From: Halorubrum lacusprofundi ATCC 49239
GTDB lineage: Archaea > Halobacteriota > Halobacteria > Halobacteriales > Haloferacaceae
DNA: 64,000 bases
Direction of reading: 5' to 3'
NCBI RefSeq assembly: GCF_000022205.1
Contig: NC_012029.1
Location: forward strand, 558,001 to 622,000
Shown here: one piece after another, positions 7,736 to 16,048 of the stretch
Layout: each line of letters opens with the position of its first letter
How positions within the stretch are numbered: position 1 is the first letter of the stretch
Program-made: the position numbers and the translations under genes
The notes under the pieces: model-generated
What the model saw: the letters and a program-made list of their open reading frames with translations, nothing else
What the model was told of the DNA's origin: nothing
Database searches by the model: none

Positions 7736-10012
7736 CTACCGGAGGACGGCGACGCTCTCGACCGTGACTCCCTCGTCGACCGCGCCAGACCCGTCACCCG
7801 CGAACAGGTCGGTCTCGAACCCCGCCGGAACCTCCACCGTCACCGGCCGGTCTGCGAAGTTGACGACGACGAGGAGCGGGTCGGGGTCCGCGTCGTGATC
7901 GTCGCCCTCGAAATCGTCCGTCGCCGGCGTTCGCTCGTACGCCGTTACGCGCTCGGGATCGCCGTCGACGACCGACACGTCAGCGGCGCGGCCCTCGAAG
8001 TCGACGGCGCCGTCCCGGAGGAGCGGCTCGCGCTCGCGGAGCGCGGCGAGGTCGCGGTGGAAGTCGGTGAGGTCGTTGTCGCCGTCGTGCCAGCGTACGG
8101 GTCCGCGGTACGTCTCGTTGCCGCGCTCCTGTCCGGCGTAGATCATCGGCGCGCCGGGGAGGGTGAAGACGGTCGCGGCGGCCGCCTTCAGCGCCTCCCG
8201 CCCGTACTCGGCGAGGTAGCGCTCCTCGTCGTGGTTCTCGACGTAGCGCATCTGGACGCCCGGGTCGTCGAACCCGAGCCACTCGGCGCGGGCGAACGCG
8301 TCGGCGATCGCGTCCGCGGGCGCGTCGCCCGCCCCGACATCCCGGAGCGCGTCGTACAGCGAGGTGTCGTAGTGGACGTCGAACTCCCCCTCGCCGTAGA
8401 AGGGGTCGTGGGGGAGCGTCTCGTCGAGCAGGAGGAAGTCGTCGGGCACGCGCTCACTGACCTCCTTCCAGAAGCCGTGGGGCACGCCCCACGCCACGTC
8501 GGCGCGGAAGCCGTCGACGACCGCGCTCCACTCGTCGACCACGTCGAGCAGCCACTCGCGGACCGCCGGGCTGTCGAAGTTGAGGTTCGGGATCCGGCGC
8601 CAGTTGAAGTAGTACTCCGGCATATCGCCCGCTGCCAGCTCCGCCCAGTCGGTGTCTGTCACGTCGAAGTCGCCGTCAGCCCGGCGGTAGTGATCGGCGT
8701 ACGCGTCGACGCCGGCGGCGTGCATCTGGAAGACGGGATGATCGCGGGAGGTGTGGTTGATCACCAGATCGAACACGACCTTGATCCCCGCCTCGTGGCA
8801 GGCCGCGACCAGGGACTCGAACGCCTCGCGCGAGCCGAGGTCGGCGGCGGTGTCGTAGTAGTCGGTGACGTGGTAGCCGTGTTCCGTCGGCGAGGCGAGC
8901 ACGGGCGTGAGCCAGAGCGTGTCGACGCCGAGACTCTCTATGTAGGGGACTCGACGCTCGATCTCGCGGAACGTCGTCGGGAGCGTGTCGCCGGCGAACG
9001 ACCGGACGAACACCTCGTAGATCGTCGGCGAGTCGGCCCACTCGGGGGGTGCATGGGGGTCGGAAACGGTCACGGAGCCGCCCTCGCCGGCGCCCACGGC
9101 CCCCTCTTCGTCCCGCTCGATCCGGATCGTCTCCGCCGCGCCGTACCGGTCGGCGTTCGGGACTGCGTGGACCCGGATCCCACCAGAGAGGTCGTCGGAA
9201 AGCTCCGCAAGCGGGATCGTGAGTGTGTCGCCCGCCGCCAGCGACTCGATCCGCGCGACTGTCTCGGGGTCCGCATCGCGATCGTCGACGAGGAAGTCGA
9301 CGGCGACGGGGGACTCGCCGGTGCGTCTCCCGGCATCGCCCTCGCCGTCGAGGTCGGGCGGCGCCTCGGTGTCGGCAACGATCCGGACGGATGAGGCGTC
9401 GGCGTCCCCCTCTCCCTCCCCACCCTCGACGACGGTCGCCGACATCGAGACGCGCGGGCGCCCCGGACCCGGCACGGTCACCTCGTCGCGGTGCTCGTTG
9501 CCGGGGTCGTCGTTGGCGACGAAGCTGAACCCGTGGCGACCCGGCGGAATCTGGACCTCGTAGATCCAATCGTCGCCGTCGCGCTCGGGACGGTCGCGCG
9601 CGAGCAGGCGGTCGTTGTGGGGCCACATCACCGAGACGCGGTCCACGTCGCCGTCGTCCACCGGGAGGTCCGCGGCGGGGACGCGAAGTTCGACCGACTG
9701 CCGCTCGTCGGGGTACGCGCGCACCCGCTGGCGGTGCGTTCCGTCCGGGGCGTCGAGCGTCAGGACGTACGTTCCGGGGGCGTCGGGACGGAGGTGGACG
9801 ACCGGTGCGTCCGGTCGGCTCGTCTCGCCGGGAACGAGGAGTTCCCCGTCATCACTGCTCCCGCTCACTGGCTGCCCGTCCACGCGCGCGTCGCTCTCGG
9901 CCGGCGCGTCGCGGAGGGTCCACTCGTAGGTCCCGTCGGGATCGGGGCTCCGCGGGGCCAGCTCGACGGATTCGCCGACACTCGTCGTGCGCGGCGGGCC
10001 GGGTTCGTGCAT
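7736..10012 (-). CDS. GH13 alpha-amylase-family enzyme
   Basis: A 758-residue cytoplasmic glycoside hydrolase of family 13. The first half (about 1-320) is a set of beta-rich carbohydrate-binding-like domains with acidic linkers, and the catalytic barrel begins near TIYEVFVRSF. The four GH13 regions are visible: DLVINHT, GFRADVAW (nucleophile Asp), LLLDETL (acid/base Glu) and YVENHDE (stabilising Asp). No export signal is visible. It probably cleaves maltodextrins or cyclic dextrins, like neopullulanase or cyclomaltodextrinase. The ATG at 10012 is preferred, because the longer frame would need a TTG start inside the divergent promoter. The gene is divergent from the glucoamylase gene. Confidence 0.88.
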   Translation of the reverse strand: MHEPGPPRTTSVGESVELAPRSPDPDGTYEWTLRDAPAESDARVDGQPVSGSSDDGELLVPGETSRPDAPVVHLRPDAPGTYVLTLDAPDGTHRQRVRAYPDERQSVELRVPAADLPVDDGDVDRVSVMWPHNDRLLARDRPERDGDDWIYEVQIPPGRHGFSFVANDDPGNEHRDEVTVPGPGRPRVSMSATVVEGGEGEGDADASSVRIVADTEAPPDLDGEGDAGRRTGESPVAVDFLVDDRDADPETVARIESLAAGDTLTIPLAELSDDLSGGIRVHAVPNADRYGAAETIRIERDEEGAVGAGEGGSVTVSDPHAPPEWADSPTIYEVFVRSFAGDTLPTTFREIERRVPYIESLGVDTLWLTPVLASPTEHGYHVTDYYDTAADLGSREAFESLVAACHEAGIKVVFDLVINHTSRDHPVFQMHAAGVDAYADHYRRADGDFDVTDTDWAELAAGDMPEYYFNWRRIPNLNFDSPAVREWLLDVVDEWSAVVDGFRADVAWGVPHGFWKEVSERVPDDFLLLDETLPHDPFYGEGEFDVHYDTSLYDALRDVGAGDAPADAIADAFARAEWLGFDDPGVQMRYVENHDEERYLAEYGREALKAAAATVFTLPGAPMIYAGQERGNETYRGPVRWHDGDNDLTDFHRDLAALREREPLLRDGAVDFEGRAADVSVVDGDPERVTAYERTPATDDFEGDDHDADPDPLLVVVNFADRPVTVEVPAGFETDLFAGDGSGAVDEGVTVESVAVLR

Positions 10013-10115
10013 ACGGGTTCCCGGCGGCGCCTCGGCTTGAGGGTTTCCGTTCTGGGAATAGATGAACAATAATTACACCAAACCTTCATACACGGAGGGG
10101 CCGTTTACTCGCGTA
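10013..10115. promoter_or_regulatory. Divergent promoter region between amylase and glucoamylase genes
   Basis: The 103 bp between the two start codons hold an AT-rich stretch (caataattac, 10067-10076) that is nearly symmetric and could serve as a TATA element on either strand, plus a weaker ttcatac at 10085-10091 placed correctly for a leaderless glucoamylase transcript. This is the natural place for TrmB-type control. No clear inverted repeat for the regulator was found by eye. Confidence 0.45.
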
Positions 10116-12266
10116 ATGCAACTCCGCGACGCGCTCGATGACTACAAGCGTAACACCGGGCACGACACCCGGTTCCCCGGCGAACGCCGGACGGTCACCG
10201 GTCGGTTCTCCGGCGGGGAGGGCCGGCTCGTCCACGTCGACGCCGACGGCGAACTCCGCGACTTCGGCTACCCGCTGACCGGTCAGACGGGACTCGTCCG
10301 CTCGCGCGTCGGCCTCGCGGTCGGCGACGAGGTCACGTGGCTCGACGAGGTCGAGACCCAGCAGCGCTACGTCGGCGATACGACCCTGATCGAGACCGTC
10401 CACGAGACCGACCGAGCGACCGTGACTCGTCACGACGTGACGCTCGGCGACGCCCACCTCACACGCGTGACGATCGATGTCGGTGACGACGGGCATGCGA
10501 ACGTCGACCCTGCCGACCTCTCGCTCGTCGTGTACGCCCGGTTCGCGCCTGACGGGCGCGACAACCGGGTCGGGCAGCTCCGATACGACGACGCCATCGA
10601 GGTGTACCACGCCGACGAGCACGACTTCCTCGCGAGCGACACCGGCTTTACCGACCTGCGCGGCCAGCTCCCGACGACGTTCCCCGAGCTGCTCGACGAC
10701 GCGCCTACCGACCTCCCCCGCGACCGCGACGGCGACCGCTACGAGGAAGAGCGTCTCTCCGGTGAGGTCATCGTCGACGCCCCCTTCGAGGACGGCGTCG
10801 CGACCGTCGGCACCCTGCTGACCGACCGCGAGGAGACGACGCGCGAGGCCGCCCGCGACCGTCTCGCGAAGCTGTTCGACACCCTTGACGACCCCGACGC
10901 GCTCGCTGCGGCCGCGGGCGAGACGATTCCCTCGGTCCCTGAGTCGGTCCCGGCCCAGGAGTCGGTCGTCGCCGACCTTCGGGTGCTCTCGCTGCTCTCC
11001 GCCGAATCCGGGCTCCGGATCGCCGGCCCCGACTTCGACCCCTTCTACGCGACCTCCGGCGGCTACGGCTACACCTGGTTCCGCGACGACGCGGAGATAT
11101 CGACGTTCGTGCTCGGCGCCGACGACCGGATCGGACTCGGGCTTGACGACTGGCACGCCCGCTCGGCCGAGATGTACGTCGCCACCCAGCGCCCCGACGG
11201 GTCGTGGCCGCACCGGGTGTGGCCCCGGGACGGCGCGCTCGCGCCCGGCTGGGCGAACGCGCGCATCGAGGACGGCCCCGACGTTGACTACCAGGCCGAC
11301 CAGACCGGCAGCGTCATCGCCTACCTCGCGCAGGCTCGCGCCGCGGGAGTCGACGTGGAGAAGCTCGACGCGACTCTCGTCGCCGCGCTCGCCGGACTCG
11401 ACGAGACCCTCGCGGCCGACGGCCGCCCCGTCGTCTGCCAGAACGCGTGGGAGGACAGCGCTGGGCGATTCGCGCACACGACCGCGACGTTCTTAGAGGC
11501 GTACAGCGAGCTTGCGCTTCACGGCGACGGGCTGGACGCGAGCGCGCTCGATCGGAACGGGGACGCGGATGCGCCCGGCCGCGACCTCGACCCCGCCATC
11601 CTCCCGGACGACCTCGCCGCACACGCCCGCGACCAAGCAGTTCGGGTGTACGACGCTCTCGACGACCTCTGGGTGCCCGAACGCGGCTGTTACGCGCTCC
11701 GCGAGACGCCCGAGGGCACGACCGACGACCGGCTCGACTCCTCGACGCTGGCGCTGGCGAGCGCGCACCGCTCGTTCGACGCGCTCGGCGGCGACGGCGA
11801 GGCGGAAGGCCATAGCGGCGCTGTCGACGCCGAGCGACTCGACCGGCTGGTCTCGCACGTCGAGACGGTCGTCGACGGGCTCGCTCACGAGAGCGACGAG
11901 ATTTCCGGACTGATCCGGTACGAGGGCGACGGCTGGCGGCGGGCTGGCCAGCTCTCGGAGAAGGTATGGACGGTCTCGACCGCGTGGGGCGCGAACGCCT
12001 GCGCCGAGCTGGCGGTCCTCCTCGCTGACCGCGACGACCCGCGTGCGGCCGAGATGGTCGAACGCGCCCGGGAGCTGCTCGCGCACGTCTCGCCCGGCGG
12101 GACGCTCTGTGAGCCGACGAGCTATCTCCCCGAGCAGTTCTTCGACGACGGAACGCCGGACAGCGCGACGCCGCTCGGGTGGCCCCACGCGATCCGGCTG
12201 GCGACCGTGGCGCTGCTCGACGACGAGCTTCCCCAGTTTACCGACCGCGCCGTCGCCGACGACTGA
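10116..12266 (+). CDS. GH15 glucan 1,4-alpha-glucosidase (glucoamylase)
   Basis: A 716-residue enzyme that releases glucose from maltodextrin ends. An N-terminal beta-sandwich domain (about 1-260) precedes the (alpha/alpha)6 barrel. Conserved GH15 blocks are SGGYGYTWFRDDAE (substrate subsite), QNAWEDSAGRFAHTTATFLEAYS (containing the Trp-Glu-Asp of the catalytic region) and LSEKVWTVSTAWGANACAELA near the C-terminus. No signal peptide is visible, so it probably acts on imported or stored oligosaccharides. The ATG at 10116 (MQLRDALDDYKRNTG) is the usual start for this group; an ATG at 10062 would place the protein inside the shared promoter. It is divergent from the amylase gene. Confidence 0.88.
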   Translation: MQLRDALDDYKRNTGHDTRFPGERRTVTGRFSGGEGRLVHVDADGELRDFGYPLTGQTGLVRSRVGLAVGDEVTWLDEVETQQRYVGDTTLIETVHETDRATVTRHDVTLGDAHLTRVTIDVGDDGHANVDPADLSLVVYARFAPDGRDNRVGQLRYDDAIEVYHADEHDFLASDTGFTDLRGQLPTTFPELLDDAPTDLPRDRDGDRYEEERLSGEVIVDAPFEDGVATVGTLLTDREETTREAARDRLAKLFDTLDDPDALAAAAGETIPSVPESVPAQESVVADLRVLSLLSAESGLRIAGPDFDPFYATSGGYGYTWFRDDAEISTFVLGADDRIGLGLDDWHARSAEMYVATQRPDGSWPHRVWPRDGALAPGWANARIEDGPDVDYQADQTGSVIAYLAQARAAGVDVEKLDATLVAALAGLDETLAADGRPVVCQNAWEDSAGRFAHTTATFLEAYSELALHGDGLDASALDRNGDADAPGRDLDPAILPDDLAAHARDQAVRVYDALDDLWVPERGCYALRETPEGTTDDRLDSSTLALASAHRSFDALGGDGEAEGHSGAVDAERLDRLVSHVETVVDGLAHESDEISGLIRYEGDGWRRAGQLSEKVWTVSTAWGANACAELAVLLADRDDPRAAEMVERARELLAHVSPGGTLCEPTSYLPEQFFDDGTPDSATPLGWPHAIRLATVALLDDELPQFTDRAVADD

Positions 12267-12341
12267 GGCGACGGGTCGCGGTTTCGTTGCAGTATTTAAA
12301 AGCGGACGAGCGGCTGAGATCCGGATTTATAAGTGCGGTGC

Positions 12342-12580
12342 GGTGGCGTGCGCCCATGAGCGGCTTTTAAGCCGCGAACGGCGCCGCGCGAGGGAGTCGG
12401 TCGCCGCAGGCGACCGACGAGGCTGGGGAGGTGTGAGGCGGTGCTGTGTGGACGGGTGGGACTCAAAGGGGCAGGCGTGAGGACGACGGCGCGGGACGCA
12501 AGGACCGCAGAGAGCGAGCAAAGCGAGCGATCGAGGACCGCAGCGACCGCACCGAGTCCTCACGCCTGGGGCTTTGGAAA
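12342..12580 (+). ncRNA. Dispersed structured-RNA element, copy A
   Basis: This fills the 418-bp gap between the glucoamylase stop and the convergent small gene at 12685. A TTATAA box (12327-12332) stands 10 bp before the GTGGCG block that opens the element. Then come a perfect 10-bp hairpin with a 3-nt loop (12396-12405 and 12409-12418), the invariant block GACGAGGCTGGGGAGG, the block GGGTGGGACTCAAAGGGGCAG, a long stem with perfect 11-bp arms (12474-12484 and 12556-12566), and the tail CTGGGGCTTTGGAA. All blocks recur in the copies at 23921, 44766 and 62188. Short open frames through it do not keep their reading frame between copies, so I call it RNA rather than protein. Transcription is inferred. 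Confidence 0.6.
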
Positions 12581-12684
12581 TGCTCGTCGTCGTTAGGTCT
12601 GTCACTTATAAACGCACACTGAGCACTCGCCACTCATAGACACAGCGTCCCACCGACACGCGTAAAAACCGATCTACACCGAAC

Positions 12685-12879
12685 TTATCGCCACTCGTCT
12701 TCCGGTACGCAGTCCGCCGCTCGGACCGTGATCCACCGGGTCGTCCGCTCGTCGGGATCGCGGTCTCGCTCGAAGAACGTCACCTCCTCGCCGTCGGAGT
12801 TCCCGTCGGAGTCGCCGTCAGTCCGCTTACAGACGAGATCCGGCCGCTCGGCACGGATGCGCGTCGATGACGTGGACAT
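12685..12879 (-). CDS. Small haloarchaeal protein, DUF7511-like
   Basis: A 64-residue acidic protein with the C-terminal pattern DERTTRWITVRAADCVPEDEWR that I associate with the small haloarchaeal DUF7511 group; function unknown. The start at 12879 (MSTSSTRIRAERPD) is chosen because a TATA-like ttatta lies about 25 bp upstream on the minus strand near 12905. An upstream in-frame ATG at 12900 falls within that promoter. It is divergent from nothing close by, and converges with the RNA element copy A. Confidence 0.6.
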   Translation of the reverse strand: MSTSSTRIRAERPDLVCKRTDGDSDGNSDGEEVTFFERDRDPDERTTRWITVRAADCVPEDEWR

Positions 12880-12997
12880 ACGTCGCGATTCGCTCGGCAT
12901 CACATAATAACTGTTGATTTCGATCGATACTATTGGAAACAACGATGGTTGTGAACACCTATTATTTCACTTCCGAGTAGGATTGACGCCTGTTCGG

Positions 12998-13816
12998 CTA
13001 CAACCGCACAGGCACGCCGCGCTCGTCGAGGTACTTCTTCGTCTCCTCGATCGAGTAGTCACCGAAGTGGAAGATAGAGGCGGCGAGCCCCGCGTCGGCG
13101 TTCGCCTCGGTGAACACGTCGTACATATCCTCTGGGCTCCCGCAGCCCGAGGAGGCGATAACGGGCGTCGAGACGGCGTCACACACCGCTTTCATCAGCG
13201 GGATGTCGTAGCCGTCCTTCGTTCCGTCTTTGTCGATAGAGTTGACGAACAGCTCGCCGGCGCCGCGCTCCTCGGCCTCTTTCGCCCACGAGACGGCGTC
13301 GATGCCGGTGCCCTCGCGGCCGCCCTTCTTGGTGCACTCGAACCACACCGTCTCGCCGTCGTCGTCCTCGTAGAAGTGCTCGCCCGCGTCGTCGTACCGG
13401 CGACGGGCGTCGATCGAGATGACGATACACTGGCTGCCGAACGCCGCCGCGCCCTCCTCGATGAGCTCGGGGCGTTCTAAGGCGCCGGTCGTGATCGACA
13501 CCTTGTCCGCGCCCGCGCGGAGCGTCTCCTTGATGTCGGCCTTGGTGCGGATGCCACCGCCGACCGTCAGCGGGATGAAACACTCGTCGGCGACCGCGTT
13601 CACCACGTCGAGCATCGTCTCGCGACCCTCCGCGCTCGCGGTGATGTCGAGGAAGACGAACTCGTCGGCGCCCGCGGCGTTGTACTTCTTCGCTAGCTCG
13701 ACCGGGTCGCCGGTGTACTCCAGATTCTCGAAGTTGACGCCCGTGTACACCGCCGCGTCCCCGTCGGCGTCGAGGTCGACGTCGATACAGGGGATGATCC
13801 GCTTCGTGAGTCCCAT
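12998..13816 (-). CDS. hisF: Imidazole glycerol phosphate synthase cyclase subunit
   Basis: A 272-residue TIM-barrel enzyme that, with the HisH amidotransferase, makes imidazole glycerol phosphate and AICAR in histidine synthesis. Typical segments are RIIPCIDVD with the catalytic Asp near residue 11, [18 protein letters not shown] (first phosphate-binding loop), [19 protein letters not shown] with the second catalytic Asp, and [12 protein letters not shown] (second phosphate site). Length is normal apart from a small acidic insertion of haloarchaeal type. No other his gene adjoins it, as usual in haloarchaea, where the pathway genes are scattered. Confidence 0.97.
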   Translation of the reverse strand: MGLTKRIIPCIDVDLDADGDAAVYTGVNFENLEYTGDPVELAKKYNAAGADEFVFLDITASAEGRETMLDVVNAVADECFIPLTVGGGIRTKADIKETLRAGADKVSITTGALERPELIEEGAAAFGSQCIVISIDARRRYDDAGEHFYEDDDGETVWFECTKKGGREGTGIDAVSWAKEAEERGAGELFVNSIDKDGTKDGYDIPLMKAVCDAVSTPVIASSGCGSPEDMYDVFTEANADAGLAASIFHFGDYSIEETKKYLDERGVPVRL

Positions 13817-13877
13817 TCGTTACCGGTCGTTGGCGGCCGCCGAGGTTAAAAGGCGCGGGGTCGCTCTCGGTGTGGGG

Positions 13878-14951
13878 TCACTCCTCCGTCCCCCTCTTCG
13901 GCTCCCGTCGGTCGTACTTCGCGACGGCGCGGTCGGCGCGCTTCGAGATACCGTTCGGGTTCCGCGCCGGGCTCCGGTCGCGGCTCCGCGCGACGAGGCC
14001 GTCGGAGCTCCCGCCGGCGAGGCCGACGAGTACGTCGCGGCCGGTGGCGACCCACCGCGACGGGGTCGACTCGCCGCGGATCACGTCGCCGGCGGCTCCG
14101 AACGCGTCCGTCGCCGCGTGCGTCCCGGCCCGCGCGACGACGGTCGGGCGGACCCCGTAGTTCTTCAAGAGGCGGTACGCGAGCGCTCGGTACTTCCACC
14201 CCCACTCGCGGGCGGTGCGCCCGCAGTCGGCCGCCGTCGGGCTCGGGAGCGCCTTGGTGACCGCCAGGTCTTCGCGCCACGCCACGGTTCGTCCCATCTG
14301 CGCCAGCCGGTGCGCCGCGTCGCGCGCGCCGCCCGTGCGGAGATACTCGTCGAAGCCGTCCAGGTCCCGGAGCGCCTCGCGCCGGAAGGCGACGTTGCCC
14401 CCCTCGAAGTAGGTCACCTCGGTGCCCGCGATCGTCCGGCGCTCCGGGCCGTCGCGTTCGTCGTCGTGCTCGTCGTCGCGTTCGTCGTCGTGCTCGTCGT
14501 CGCGTTCGTCGTCGTGCTCGTCGTCGCGTTCGTCGTCGTGCTCGTCGTCGCGCACAATGCGTTCCCCGTTGGCGGACGCTTCACCGTCGCGTCCTCCCTG
14601 CTCCGGTTCGATCGGGGTCACTGGTCCTGTCACAACGTCCGCGTCGTCGAGCCCGGCGCGAACCGCGTCGAGCCACCCCTCTCCGATCCGGTTGTCGTAG
14701 TCAACGAGAGCGACTATGTCGCCGGTGGCGACCTCGATACCAGCGTTGCGGGCGACGTTGACCGTGCGGTCGGAGATCTCCACCAGCACGTCCACGTCGT
14801 CGCGGTCCCGCACCATCCCGGTGGTGCCGTCGGCGGAGGGGCCGTTAGCGACGATCACCTCCGCCTCGGGGGCGTGGGCCGCCAGCGCGTCGAGACAGGC
14901 GGCTAACCGATCCCGCCCATTGAGGGTGGGAACAACGACCGAGAGGTCCAT
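13878..14951 (-). CDS. Family 2 glycosyltransferase with an acidic tandem-repeat insert
   Basis: A 357-residue GT-A fold glycosyltransferase. MDLSVVVPTLNGRDRL opens the domain, NVARNAGIEVATGD and LVDYDNR supply the nucleotide-sugar and metal (DxD-like) site, and EGGNVAFRREAL is the acceptor-side motif. In the middle, between EPEQGG and the EGGN motif, sits a run of four DDEHDDER units encoded by a perfect 24-bp minisatellite (14455-14550). The start ATG at 14951 begins the fold; a frame 7 codons longer exists. It probably adds sugar to a lipid or cell-surface glycan; the substrate cannot be told. Confidence 0.85.
   Translation of the reverse strand: MDLSVVVPTLNGRDRLAACLDALAAHAPEAEVIVANGPSADGTTGMVRDRDDVDVLVEISDRTVNVARNAGIEVATGDIVALVDYDNRIGEGWLDAVRAGLDDADVVTGPVTPIEPEQGGRDGEASANGERIVRDDEHDDERDDEHDDERDDEHDDERDDEHDDERDGPERRTIAGTEVTYFEGGNVAFRREALRDLDGFDEYLRTGGARDAAHRLAQMGRTVAWREDLAVTKALPSPTAADCGRTAREWGWKYRALAYRLLKNYGVRPTVVARAGTHAATDAFGAAGDVIRGESTPSRWVATGRDVLVGLAGGSSDGLVARSRDRSPARNPNGISKRADRAVAKYDRREPKRGTEE
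14455..14550. repeat. 24-bp perfect tandem repeat, four units, inside a glycosyltransferase gene
   Basis: Four identical copies of a 24-bp unit lie head to tail, coding on the minus strand for four DDEHDDER octapeptides. The period is a multiple of three, so changes in unit number keep the frame. The insert lies between the two halves of the catalytic domain, in a region that is a surface loop in GT-A enzymes. Confidence 0.97.
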
Positions 14952-15075
14952 ACGGTGTGGTGTCGGGACCAAGGATTAAAAAGGACTCCGTGCGCACCGG
15001 CCGTGCGGCCGAGCCGCAGGCAGGCGGGCGGACGTTCGGACGGTCAGATTGGCGTTCAGCCGATCAACGCGTCGT

Positions 15076-15348
15076 TCAAACGGTCAGGTAGTACACCTGC
15101 TTGCGCGCGTCCTTGAAGCTGTAGCGGGAGTCGACGAGCCCCTCCTCCTCCAAGCGGTTGAGCGCGTAGCGGACGGTCCGGTCGGGCAGCAGGGACTCGT
15201 CGGCGAGGCCGCCCTGCGAGAGGGGAGCGTCGCCCTCCAGCACCTTCGCAACGAGCTTGGCGCTCGGAGGGAGCTCGCGTAAGCGGTCGCGGTACTCGGA
15301 TTCAGAGAGGCGGTCCTGGTCAGCGGTCTCCGCGTGACTGGTACTCAT
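15076..15348 (-). CDS. MarR-like winged helix-turn-helix regulator
   Basis: A 90-residue DNA-binding protein. The region from about residue 27 (LPPSAKLVAKVLEGDAPLSQGGLADE) to 80 is a winged helix, with LPDRTVRYALNRLEEEGLV as the recognition helix and RYSFKDARKQVYYL as the wing. No ligand domain is present, so it is either a simple repressor or part of a basal switch; such proteins are widespread in haloarchaea as MarR or TrmB-like one-domain regulators. The upstream 150 bp are AT-rich with several TATA-like runs (15388-15397) shared with the divergent PPOX gene. Confidence 0.75.
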   Translation of the reverse strand: MSTSHAETADQDRLSESEYRDRLRELPPSAKLVAKVLEGDAPLSQGGLADESLLPDRTVRYALNRLEEEGLVDSRYSFKDARKQVYYLTV

Positions 15349-15500
15349 ATCTCATGTCGAGCCCGCGCCTATTGGTAAAGGTTGGCTACATATAGGGCAA
15401 TTTGATTGGAATAATATAATGTGTTAATATCACATCTCGATCAACCATCAATCCCGATCGATCAGGCATATTTTGACGCGACGGCGCGTACGGTTCGCCG

Positions 15501-15893
15501 ATGATCCCCGAGTCACACGTCGACATCTTTGAGGCCGAATCGTACGCCCACTTCGCGACGGTGATGCCGGACGGAACGCCGCACGTGACACCGGTGTGGG
15601 TGGACCACGAGGATCGCGAGTACGTCCTCGTTAACACGGCTCGTGGCCGCCAGAAAGAGCGGAACGTCCGCCGGAATCCGAAGGTGGGCGTGAGCGTGCT
15701 CGACCCGACCGACCCGTACCGGTACGTCTCGGTGCGCGGCGAGGCGGAGCTCACCGAGGAGGGAGCGATTGAGCATATCGACAAGCTCGCGCGACGGTAC
15801 TTCGACGTCGACGAGTACCCGCACCACGGCGAGGAGTCCGGCCCGCGAGTGTTGGTGAAGATTCCGGCTGAGAACGTTACGACGAGTGGGTGA
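15501..15893 (+). CDS. PPOX-class F420- or FMN-binding protein
   Basis: A 130-residue protein of the pyridoxamine-5'-phosphate-oxidase-like split beta-barrel group. The pattern is SYAHFATVMPDGTPHVTPVWVDHE (residues 13-36), then VLVNTARGRQKERNVRRNPKVGVSVLDP with the Arg/Lys residues that bind the flavin phosphate, and VRGEAELTEEG. This subgroup often uses coenzyme F420, which haloarchaea make, as a hydride donor; FMN is the alternative. A TATA-like catatttt near 15467 stands about 30 bp before the start. The substrate is unknown. Confidence 0.85.
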   Translation: MIPESHVDIFEAESYAHFATVMPDGTPHVTPVWVDHEDREYVLVNTARGRQKERNVRRNPKVGVSVLDPTDPYRYVSVRGEAELTEEGAIEHIDKLARRYFDVDEYPHHGEESGPRVLVKIPAENVTTSG

Positions 15894-16048
15894 TCGGGTC
15901 GACTCGGCGACCGCCCCGTCGATCGAATTGTCGACCAATCCCTCGATCGAATCGCTGTCCAGTCCCCGGTCGTCACCCCCGTCGTCTCCGAGCAAACGCC
16001 GACCGTATCCAGTACGGTTTTGTCGGTCGGGTGTGCAGTACGGACAAC

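Noticed and set aside
7538-9394. Long open frame on the plus strand opposite the GH13 amylase gene
   Set aside because: It lies wholly antisense to a gene with all GH13 motifs, has Arg/Val-rich low-complexity translation, and long antisense frames are expected at this GC content.
12396-12418. Simple rho-independent-style terminator for the glucoamylase gene
   Set aside because: The perfect hairpin has no T-run after it, lies 130 bp after the stop, and recurs inside a larger conserved element near unrelated genes in other orientations.
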